Positions 12,773-19,875 of a DNA stretch of 64,000 nucleotides are shown here, piece after piece (the first letter of the stretch is position 1; each line of letters starts with the position of its first letter). This stretch comes from Algoriphagus boseongensis (GTDB taxonomy: Bacteria; Bacteroidota; Bacteroidia; Cytophagales; Cyclobacteriaceae). Below the pieces are notes generated by a model. That model ran no database searches. It saw only the letters and a program-made list of their open reading frames with translations, and was not told the origin of the DNA. The position numbers and the translations under genes were made by a program. The stretch covers positions 372,001-436,000 of the forward strand of contig NZ_SNYF01000007.1 of NCBI RefSeq assembly GCF_004362805.1, in the 5' to 3' direction.

Positions 12773-14452
12773 ATGAAGCTTGTTTTTAGAAAAGCATTAG
12801 TTGCACTTTCATTACTTGCTTTGGCTTCCTGCAAGCAAGAGACCCCTCCGCCATCTAGGCCCAATATCGTCTTTATCATGTCTGACGATCATGCCTATCA
12901 GGCCATTTCTGCCTACAGCAATCATCTGATTGAGACTCCGAATATCGACCGGATAGCCAAAATGGGGATGCTTTTCACCAATGCAACGGTGACCAATTCC
13001 ATTTGTGCTCCTAGCCGGGCGACGATTTTGACTGGGAAGCATTCCCACCTTAATGGAAAAGTCGACAACCATTTTCCTTTTGATACTACCAATGTGACCT
13101 TTCCCCAGCTTTTTCATGATGCAGGTTACCAGACTGCCATGTTTGGAAAGTTGCATTTTGGAAATAATCCCAAGGGTTTTGACCAATTCAAAATCTTACC
13201 TGCTCAAGGAGTTTATTACAATCCCGTTTTCATCACCAAAAATGAAGGGGAGATTACGGTTCCGGGATACACGACGGATATCATCACCGATATGACTTTG
13301 GATTGGCTGGAAAAGGAAAGGGATAAAGAAAAGCCTTTCCTTCTCATGTATCTCCATAAGGCTCCGCACAGGGAATGGCTTCCTGCTGAGCGACATTTGG
13401 AAGAATTCACCCAACGAACTTTCCCTGAGCCATCCACTCTTTTTGATGATTATTCCGGAAGAGGAAGAGCGGCCAAGGAGGCTGAAATGAATCTTCTCAA
13501 GCACATGAACTGGGCTGGCGATTCCAAATTATATCCAGAAGTCATGGATGAATTGGGGATTCCAGATGCTTCTGGATGGGATAAGGCGGCTTTTCAAAGA
13601 GAGGTAGGAAGATTGGATTCCTCACAGCGAGCCAATTGGGATAAATATTATCGTCCGATCAATGAAGCGTTCAAGAAATCCTATGCTTCCATGTCTGAGG
13701 AGGACCTTATGCGCTGGAGATACCAGCGCTACATGCAGGATTACCTGGGTACAATCAAAGCGGTTGATGAAAATGTCGGTCGGGTTTTGGATTATTTGGA
13801 AGCAAATAACTTGATGGAAAACACCATCATTGTTTACACCTCGGATCAGGGATTTTATTTGGGAGAGCATGGCTGGTTTGACAAGCGATTTGTCTATGAT
13901 GAAAGTTTTAAAACACCGCTATTGGTAGCTTGGCCTGGAAAAGTTAAGGCTGGTACAAAGAACAATGAAATGGTCCAGAACCTGGATTTTGCTCAGACCT
14001 TTTTAGAGGCTGCGGGGATTCCGGCTCCAACAGATATGCAGGGAGAGAGTCTAATTCCTCTATTGACAGGAAATACCGAAAAATGGACCCGGGATGCGGT
14101 TTACTACCATTACTATGAGTATCCATCAGTCCATATGGTAAAGCGCCATTATGCAATTGTGACCAAGGAATACAAACTGACCCATTATTATTTTGATACC
14201 GACGAATGGGAATTGATAGACCGAATGAAGGATCCTCAGGAATTGAAAAATGTTTATGATGATCCTGCTTATGCTGAGATTAGGGCTGAATTGCATGAAA
14301 AACTGGATGGACTCCGAAAAAAGTATGGGGATAACTCAGAAATCTCTCAGCGCTATCTGGATGAATATTTGGATCACTTGGAAAAGACCAGACAGTTTGG
14401 GGGAGCCAATAAAGAAGTCACAGAGAAGATTCTTGAAAACAGGAAAAAATAG
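12773..14452 (+). CDS. S1-family sulfatase lipoprotein (copy A of a tandem pair)
   Basis: 559-residue sulfatase with lipobox LALAS-C at about residue 22. Active-site signature NSICAPSRATILTGKH (C-x-P-S-R); metal ligands in IVFIMSDDHAYQAISAYS and IIVYTSDQGFYLGEHGW. The opening and the 'DNHFPFDTTNVTFPQLF' style insert resemble N-acetylglucosamine-6-sulfatase-type enzymes (S1_11), but that is a guess. It shares length and most of its sequence with the next gene, so the two arose by tandem duplication. The extra 200-residue middle insert (residues about 215-330, with RYMQDYLGTIKAVDENVG) is conserved in both copies. Confidence 0.9.
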   Translation: MKLVFRKALVALSLLALASCKQETPPPSRPNIVFIMSDDHAYQAISAYSNHLIETPNIDRIAKMGMLFTNATVTNSICAPSRATILTGKHSHLNGKVDNHFPFDTTNVTFPQLFHDAGYQTAMFGKLHFGNNPKGFDQFKILPAQGVYYNPVFITKNEGEITVPGYTTDIITDMTLDWLEKERDKEKPFLLMYLHKAPHREWLPAERHLEEFTQRTFPEPSTLFDDYSGRGRAAKEAEMNLLKHMNWAGDSKLYPEVMDELGIPDASGWDKAAFQREVGRLDSSQRANWDKYYRPINEAFKKSYASMSEEDLMRWRYQRYMQDYLGTIKAVDENVGRVLDYLEANNLMENTIIVYTSDQGFYLGEHGWFDKRFVYDESFKTPLLVAWPGKVKAGTKNNEMVQNLDFAQTFLEAAGIPAPTDMQGESLIPLLTGNTEKWTRDAVYYHYYEYPSVHMVKRHYAIVTKEYKLTHYYFDTDEWELIDRMKDPQELKNVYDDPAYAEIRAELHEKLDGLRKKYGDNSEISQRYLDEYLDHLEKTRQFGGANKEVTEKILENRKK

Positions 14453-14496
14453 GCGTCATTTCCTTGTTTTTACTTCAATAACCTAAGCACTAATCT

Positions 14497-16176
14497 ATGA
14501 AGATCATTCAATGGACTCTAATCTGGCTGTTTTCAGGATTGGTTTTGATTTCCTGTAGACAAGAAGAACCAAAGTCAGAAAGGCCAAATATCATTTTCAT
14601 CATGTCGGATGATCATGCCTATCAGGCCATTTCTGCTTATGATAATAAGCTGATTGAAACCCCAAATATTGATCGGATAGCCAAAATGGGAATGCTCTTC
14701 ACCAATGCTTCGGTGACTAATTCCATTTGTGCTCCTTCTAGAGCCACTATATTGACAGGGAAGCATTCACATATGAATGGGAAAATTGATAATTATTTCC
14801 CCTTTGATACCACCAATGTGACATTTCCACAGCTTTTTCAGGCTGCTGGATACCAAACTGCCATGTTTGGCAAGCTTCATTTTGGCAACAATCCCAAAGG
14901 ATTTGACCAATTCAAAATATTACCCGGGCAAGGCTCCTATTACAATCCTGACTTTATCACCAAGAATGAAGGAAATGTGAAAATTGAAGGGTATGTCACA
15001 GATATCATCACGGATATGGTTTTGGAATGGCTGGATAAGGAAAGGAAGAAAGAAGATCCTTTTTTGCTTTTCTATTTGCATAAAGCCCCGCACAGAAACT
15101 GGATGGTAGCTGAGCGGCATATGGAGGAATTTACTTCCAAAATTTCCCCTGAGCCTGCCACACTTTTTGATGATTATTCAGGAAGGACAAAAGCCGCAGG
15201 TGAAGCGGAAATGAATATCCTCAAGCACATGGGTTGGTCTGGTGACAACAAGCTTTATCCTTATGTGCTCAAGCAATTGGGAATTGCAGATGTCGGCGGA
15301 TATGACACCTCTCGTTTCATTGGTCAGATGAATCGTTTTACTCCCTCCCAAGCGGAAAGCTTCAATAAATACTACAATCCCATCAGCGAGGAATTTATCA
15401 AGGCCTATCCAAGCATGAGCGAAGAGGATAAGATGCGTTGGAAATATCAGCGATACATGCAGGACTATTTGGGTACAATCAGGGCTGTAGATGAAAATGT
15501 AGGAAGGTTGTTGGATTACTTGGAGGCCAATAATTTGATGGAAAATACCATCATCGTCTACACTTCTGACCAAGGGTTTTACTTAGGAGAGCATGGTTGG
15601 TATGACAAGCGATTTGTCTATGATGAATCCTTCAAAACTCCTCTTTTGGTTTCTTGGCCCGGAAAAGTGGCCCCAGGATCCAAGTCTGATGAATTGGTTC
15701 AAAATCTAGATTTTGCCCAGACGTTTTTGGAGGCTGCGGGAATTCCGGCTCCATCAGATATGCAAGGTGAAAGTATAATTCCTTTGCTCACCGGAAATAC
15801 CGAGAAGTGGACTCGAGATGCGGTCTACTACCATTATTATGAATACCCTGCGGAACATATGGTCAACAGGCATTATGCTATTGTGACCAAGGATTACAAG
15901 CTAATCCATTACTATTTCATAGAGGATGAATGGGAGTTGATTGATCGGAAAAAAGACCCTATGGAACTCAAAAATGTATATGATGATCCAGTCTACTCAG
16001 AAATAAGGGCTGATCTCCATAAGAGGTTGGATGCATTGAGAGAAAAGTATCAGGATAATACAGCTACAAGTGAAAAGTATATAAATCAAATCTTGGATGA
16101 TCCTGAAACGAGAAAGGTTTTTGGGATAAGTCCTGAACAAGCAGCCGAAATCAAGAAGAAGAGAAATAAAAACTAA
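14497..16176 (+). CDS. S1-family sulfatase lipoprotein (copy B of a tandem pair)
   Basis: 559 residues, the same length as the upstream copy and near-identical around every catalytic segment (IIFIMSDDHAYQAISAYD, NSICAPSRATILTGKH, IIVYTSDQGFYLGEHGW). Lipobox VLIS-C. It diverges in the signal peptide, in the middle region (LGIADVGGYDTSRF against LGIPDASGWDKAAF) and in the C-terminal tail. Retention of all catalytic residues in both copies suggests that the paralogs act on related but different sulfate positions or glycan lengths. It is 44 bp downstream of copy A, probably the same transcript, ending at a terminator. Confidence 0.9.
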   Translation: MKIIQWTLIWLFSGLVLISCRQEEPKSERPNIIFIMSDDHAYQAISAYDNKLIETPNIDRIAKMGMLFTNASVTNSICAPSRATILTGKHSHMNGKIDNYFPFDTTNVTFPQLFQAAGYQTAMFGKLHFGNNPKGFDQFKILPGQGSYYNPDFITKNEGNVKIEGYVTDIITDMVLEWLDKERKKEDPFLLFYLHKAPHRNWMVAERHMEEFTSKISPEPATLFDDYSGRTKAAGEAEMNILKHMGWSGDNKLYPYVLKQLGIADVGGYDTSRFIGQMNRFTPSQAESFNKYYNPISEEFIKAYPSMSEEDKMRWKYQRYMQDYLGTIRAVDENVGRLLDYLEANNLMENTIIVYTSDQGFYLGEHGWYDKRFVYDESFKTPLLVSWPGKVAPGSKSDELVQNLDFAQTFLEAAGIPAPSDMQGESIIPLLTGNTEKWTRDAVYYHYYEYPAEHMVNRHYAIVTKDYKLIHYYFIEDEWELIDRKKDPMELKNVYDDPVYSEIRADLHKRLDALREKYQDNTATSEKYINQILDDPETRKVFGISPEQAAEIKKKRNKN

Positions 16177-16191
16177 ACTAGATCAAAGAGC

Positions 16192-16220
16192 AACCCGGAA
16201 ATAAAAAGCCGGGTTTTCTC
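16192..16220. terminator. Terminator between convergent genes
   Basis: AACCCGG (16192-16198), a 10-nt loop and CCGGGTT (16209-16215), then TTCTCGTTTT. Placed between the sulfatase pair (plus) and the rrf2 gene (minus). Confidence 0.7.
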
Positions 16221-16223
16221 GTT

Positions 16224-16661
16224 TTACCCTAGGTCGGATAATCTGGTTTCTCCCTTAATTACCTCCACTGCTAAGAGTTTTAAGCTTTTGGATGTAAGCA
16301 TTCGTTCTAGGTCTTGCCTAACCTTCACTATCTCAAAATGAAGAGGGCAGGGGTTCTTTTCCGAGCATTTGGGGAGTCCGAGTGAGCATCCTGAAAACAA
16401 GCTTTCTCCATCCATTACTTTTACGACATCTTTTAATGTAACCTTTGCATGGGTTTCATCTACATAAAATCCTCCATTTGGCCCCTTAATTGAGCCGATC
16501 AGGTTTGCCTTTGCAAGGTTTTGTAAGATTTTCGCAGTAAATGGAGTTGGAGCACCAATGGTTGGTCCTATTTCTTTTGCACCGACAATTCGATCTTCTA
16601 GACTTTGTGTCCAAATGAAAATAATGGATTTGATGGCATATTTTGAAGCCTGAGAAAACAT
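16224..16661 (-). CDS. Rrf2-family transcriptional regulator with three Fe-S-type cysteines (paralog 1)
   Basis: 145 residues. An N-terminal winged HTH (SQASKYAIKSIIFIWTQS, then AKILQNLAKANLIGSIKGPN with the GGF wing) and three cysteines at C92, C99 and C105 (FSGCSLGLPKC, then SEKNPC). The spacing C-x6-C-x5-C is close to that of Fe-S Rrf2 members such as IscR/NsrR, which sense Fe-S status or NO. The cysteine positions and HTH are essentially the same as in the paralog at 30858-31289. It follows the fasciclin gene on the same strand, but a terminator-like hairpin separates them. Target genes are unknown; a weak variant of the Rrf2-type dyad lies at 17428-17443. Confidence 0.88.
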   Translation of the reverse strand: MFSQASKYAIKSIIFIWTQSLEDRIVGAKEIGPTIGAPTPFTAKILQNLAKANLIGSIKGPNGGFYVDETHAKVTLKDVVKVMDGESLFSGCSLGLPKCSEKNPCPLHFEIVKVRQDLERMLTSKSLKLLAVEVIKGETRLSDLG

Positions 16662-16707
16662 AAGAGACTGTTTTGTCTGAAATATAGGCCCAAAATAAGC
16701 AAAAGAA

Positions 16708-16736
16708 AAAGTTAAGGATCATCGATCCCTAACTTT
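16708..16736 (-). terminator. Terminator after the fasciclin gene
   Basis: Minus-strand reading: AAAGTTAGGGATC, loop GAT, GATCCTTAACTTT, then TTCTTTTGC. A 13-bp stem with one mismatch lies 36 bp after the fasciclin stop. Confidence 0.65.
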
Positions 16737-16771
16737 CCAATTAAGAAAACCATAATAATTTGAAATCTTCT

Positions 16772-17326
16772 TTATTGAGGAATTAATACTTGATCTACCA
16801 CATGGATAATCCCATTTGAGGCTTGAACAGTACCGATGATTTTAGCTCCATTGATGCTGACAGTCCCATCTTCTGCTACCATTATAGCGACGGATCTACC
16901 ATCTGCAGTGCCTAAATTTCGGCCATTGACAAAGTCTTCAGATTTGTAAACACCCAATAAAACATGGTATTCTAAAATATCACGGAGTTTTCTTTGGTTT
17001 TCAGGTTTTACTAAGTCCTCCACAGTCCCCGCGGGCAATGCATCAAAAGCTGCATTTGTAGGGGCAAAAACAGTAAATGGACCCACATTGGTTAACGCGT
17101 CCACGTAATCTGCAGCTTTTAAGGCTGCCACCAAAGTAGAATGATCTGAAGAACCAACTGCTACTTGGACAATGTTAGGATTTGATACGTCATCTTGGAC
17201 TGCAGATTGCCCGAGACCAGGGGCTATTCCGGCTGTACTTGAGCTTGACGTGTCAGTTGACTGGGTTCCGCACGATAATACAAGCAAAGCCCAAAAGACA
17301 ATAAGGGGATAAAGCAACTTTTTCAT
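16772..17326 (-). CDS. Fasciclin (FAS1)-domain lipoprotein
   Basis: 184 residues. Lipobox LVLS-C at about residue 19, then a Ser/Thr-rich linker and one FAS1 domain (about residues 50-184): FTVFAPTNAAFDALPAGTVEDL is split here as FTVFAPTNAAFDALP and AGTVEDL, then LEYHVLLGVY and the C-terminal NGIIHVVDQVLIP. These are the H1 (FAPTNxAF) and H2 (IHVVDxVL) boxes of the family. Such proteins mediate adhesion or extracellular assembly. In Bacteroidota similar genes often accompany NO-regulated or electron-transfer loci, and here an Fe-S-type Rrf2 gene is adjacent. Whether the regulator controls it is inference. Confidence 0.92.
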   Translation of the reverse strand: MKKLLYPLIVFWALLVLSCGTQSTDTSSSSTAGIAPGLGQSAVQDDVSNPNIVQVAVGSSDHSTLVAALKAADYVDALTNVGPFTVFAPTNAAFDALPAGTVEDLVKPENQRKLRDILEYHVLLGVYKSEDFVNGRNLGTADGRSVAIMVAEDGTVSINGAKIIGTVQASNGIIHVVDQVLIPQ

Positions 17327-17427
17327 AATCTGGATATGTGGGGTTAATATTAAGATTTACTTGTCGGTTATTATTTTTGGTTTTGAATGTATTGAATCCG
17401 ATATCAAATTTATTTTAATAAAAATAA

Positions 17428-17443
17428 AAGACAAATAAATCCT
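17428..17443. promoter_or_regulatory. Weak candidate Rrf2-type dyad
   Basis: AAGACA-AATA-AATCCT with flanking TTT. It shares GA-A and ATCCTTT positions with the stronger sites at 23805, 30799 and 31308, but its arms match poorly. It lies between the divergent fasciclin gene and the decarboxylase-moaCB operon. Treat as a hypothesis. Confidence 0.25.
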
Positions 17444-17557
17444 TTATTATTTTTTTAGACATTGAAAATTTTTCAGTTTAAGCGGGATTCTTAGCTTTGC
17501 TACTGTCCTTTACAGGATGTTTAATTTGTCTAAAGGAGTTTTTTATCGGTTTTGGGT

Positions 17558-18817
17558 ATGCATATCAATATGAAATTTTGGAAAAAACTAAATGCAGACG
17601 AGCGGCTTCTAAGAGTTCAATCAGCATTAAAGGATAATGTGGATTTTTCAAAAGATGCTAGTTTGGGTTATCCAGCTTCACGTTTGGATGAACGGGTTTT
17701 TTCCAACGAGTCTCTTTTTCTAAGAGAAATGCCAGTTCTGAGTACTTTTATAGCCAATCCAAATCATATTGGTTGTCATACCTATGGAACATCTGAATAT
17801 GCTTTCAAAGGAACCCAGGCAATTGAGCGGGAGGTGCTGAATATGATTGCAGTGGATTTGTTTAAAATTCAGGAAGGAGAATTTGACGGATATATTTCAC
17901 CTGGAGGTACTGAGGCAAATGCCCAGGCTTTGTGGATTTACCGAAATGAATTCATGAAGAAGTTTGGCGCTAAACTAGACCAAATTGCAATTCTTTCTTC
18001 TGAGGATACCCATTATTCTATCCCCAAAGCCGCTAATTTGTTGATGCTGGGTTGGATAAAAATTCCTGTCCAGTTTCAGACTAGAGAGCTTACTGATGAA
18101 CAGGTCAGACATGCTATAAAACAGGCCTTGTCAGAAGGAAAAAAATATTTCATTGTGGTATCTAATATGGGTACTACCATGTTTGGTTCTGTGGATGACC
18201 CCAAAATCTTTACTAGGATCCTCAAAGAATATCAGCTCCCATACAGATTACATATAGATGGGGCCTATGGAGGATTTGTTTATCCTTTTGGTGATTTTGA
18301 AAATGAAATCAACTTTACTAATCCAGATATTTCATCTATTACCATAGATGCCCACAAAATGCTTCAAGCGCCTTATGGAACCGGGATTTTTGTTTGTCGA
18401 AAAGGATTGATTGATAATGTTTTAACGACTGAAGCTAAGTATGTGGAAGGGATGGACTTGACCTTATGTGGTAGTCGATCTGGTGCAAATGCAGTTGCCG
18501 TTTGGACAATTCTGACTACTTATGGTCCTCATAAATGGTTTGAAAAGATTTCTGTGTTGAAGATGCGTACTAATTGGCTTTGTAAGCATTTGGAAGAATT
18601 GAAAATCCCATACTTTAGAGAGCCTGAAATGAATCTAGTAACTCTTCGATCCGAGGCAATTCCCAAAAAGGTTGCCGAAAAATATACCTTGGTTCCCCAG
18701 ACTCATGACGAATCCAACCAATGGTATAAAATCGTATTGATGGATCATGTAGAGATAGAACATCTGAAAGATTTCATTCAGGACTTAGTAAAATCAAAAA
18801 GCTTAAGCTCCCAATAA
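17558..18817 (+). CDS. PLP-dependent group II decarboxylase
   Basis: About 419 residues from the ATG at 17558 (a TTG at 17552 and an ATG at 17570 are alternatives; AAAGGAG at 17531-17537 lies upstream). Aspartate aminotransferase-fold decarboxylase: GYISPGGTEANAQALWIYRN binds the cofactor phosphate, HIDGAYGGF holds the Asp that pairs with the pyridine nitrogen, and ITIDAHKMLQAPYGTG carries the Schiff-base lysine (DAHKM). The family includes histidine, glutamate, diaminobutyrate and aromatic amino acid decarboxylases; the substrate cannot be read from the sequence. The stop codon overlaps the start of moaCB in a TAATG, an unusual partner for a decarboxylase. Confidence 0.85.
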   Translation: MHINMKFWKKLNADERLLRVQSALKDNVDFSKDASLGYPASRLDERVFSNESLFLREMPVLSTFIANPNHIGCHTYGTSEYAFKGTQAIEREVLNMIAVDLFKIQEGEFDGYISPGGTEANAQALWIYRNEFMKKFGAKLDQIAILSSEDTHYSIPKAANLLMLGWIKIPVQFQTRELTDEQVRHAIKQALSEGKKYFIVVSNMGTTMFGSVDDPKIFTRILKEYQLPYRLHIDGAYGGFVYPFGDFENEINFTNPDISSITIDAHKMLQAPYGTGIFVCRKGLIDNVLTTEAKYVEGMDLTLCGSRSGANAVAVWTILTTYGPHKWFEKISVLKMRTNWLCKHLEELKIPYFREPEMNLVTLRSEAIPKKVAEKYTLVPQTHDESNQWYKIVLMDHVEIEHLKDFIQDLVKSKSLSSQ

Positions 18818-19728
18818 TGGTCAATATCACCCCCAAAAGTTCCACACTTAGAAAAGCCGTTGCGCAGGCGATAGTGAAGGTAAGTTTACCAGAAACTATC
18901 TTGGCCATCCGGAATCATACGGTTCCCAAAGGTGATGTTTTGGAATGTGCACGAGTTGCGGGTTTGTTTGCTGCAAAGAGGACAGCGGATATGATTCCTG
19001 ATTGTCATCCCCTCCCGATAGAATTCACTTCGGTGAACTATGAGGTGGGAGATATGGAGATTAAAATCCTAGTGGAGATCCATACGATTTATAAGACCGG
19101 TGTGGAAGTAGAGGCAATGCATGCAGCGTCGGTTGTAGCGCTTACTATGTATGACATGCTTAAGCCAATCGATAAGGGAGTATCAATCGAACAAATAAAG
19201 TTGCTTGAAAAAAGAGGAGGGAAGTCCGACCGGCAGGGAAATCTAGGTAAAGAAATTAAGGCGATTGTGGTAGTTTGTTCCGATTCTATTTCAGCAGGAA
19301 AAGGCGAAGATCGTGCCGGCGAAGTGATCCGTGAAAAACTGGAAAATCATGGAGTAAAAGTTTTGGAAAAATTGATCATCCCGGATGACCGGGATCAAAT
19401 CCAGGTAGTTGCAAAAAATGCTTCAAAGGATGGAGTTGATTTATTGATATTCACTGGTGGAACGGGGCTTTCGCCGCGTGATGTTACACCCGAAGCGCTA
19501 GAAGAAATTTTAGATCGAAGGATTTCCGGAATCGAAGAAGCCATTCGCACCTATGGACAGCAGCGTACGCCGTATGCTATGCTATCTCGCTCCATTGCCG
19601 GGCTGATCGGAGAGACCTTAGTACTTGGTCTTCCCGGATCGACCAATGGGGCATCGGAGTCCATGGATGCAGTGTTTCCTTCTGTTCTCCACATCTTCAA
19701 AGTGATGGAGGGTGCGAGGCACGATTGA
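18817..19728 (+). CDS. moaCB: MoaC-MoaB/MogA fusion, molybdenum cofactor biosynthesis
   Basis: 303-residue bifunctional protein. Residues about 1-140 are MoaC (cyclic pyranopterin monophosphate synthase): MIPDCHPLPI and GVEVEAMHAASVVALTMYDMLK is split here as GVEVEAMHAASVVA and LTMYDMLK, which contain the conserved active-site histidines and the MHAAS motif. Residues about 145-303 are MoaB/MogA (molybdopterin adenylyltransferase-like): VVCSDSISAGKGEDRAG, LLIFTGGTGLSPRDVTPEA with the GGTG loop, and LVLGLPGSTNGASESM. Both activities are part of Moco synthesis, and a Mo hydroxylase is present at 53.7-56.5 kb. It is coupled to the PLP decarboxylase by a 1-bp overlap. No other moa/moe genes are in the window. 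Confidence 0.92.
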   Translation: MVNITPKSSTLRKAVAQAIVKVSLPETILAIRNHTVPKGDVLECARVAGLFAAKRTADMIPDCHPLPIEFTSVNYEVGDMEIKILVEIHTIYKTGVEVEAMHAASVVALTMYDMLKPIDKGVSIEQIKLLEKRGGKSDRQGNLGKEIKAIVVVCSDSISAGKGEDRAGEVIREKLENHGVKVLEKLIIPDDRDQIQVVAKNASKDGVDLLIFTGGTGLSPRDVTPEALEEILDRRISGIEEAIRTYGQQRTPYAMLSRSIAGLIGETLVLGLPGSTNGASESMDAVFPSVLHIFKVMEGARHD

Positions 19729-19774
19729 GAAATGTGTTTGAAAGGGAAAAAACGGCTGTTTTATAATTGCTGTT

Positions 19775-19839
19775 TGTCAAATTGAGCGAAATCGAAGTGC
19801 GATTGAATCAACTGCATTTCGACTCCGCTCAGGAAGACA
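19775..19839. repeat. REP-like imperfect inverted repeat
   Basis: Arms TGAGCG...TCGAA-TGC (19783-19800) and GCATTTCGA...CGCTCA (19814-19831) match at 15 of 18 positions, with outer TGTC/GACA. The 'GAGCG..GTCGAA' sequence is typical of dispersed intergenic palindromes in Bacteroidota genomes. It lies between two convergent genes. Confidence 0.6.
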
Positions 19840-19875
19840 CTAATTTGCCTTTTGAGATATTCTCGTATTAAATGA

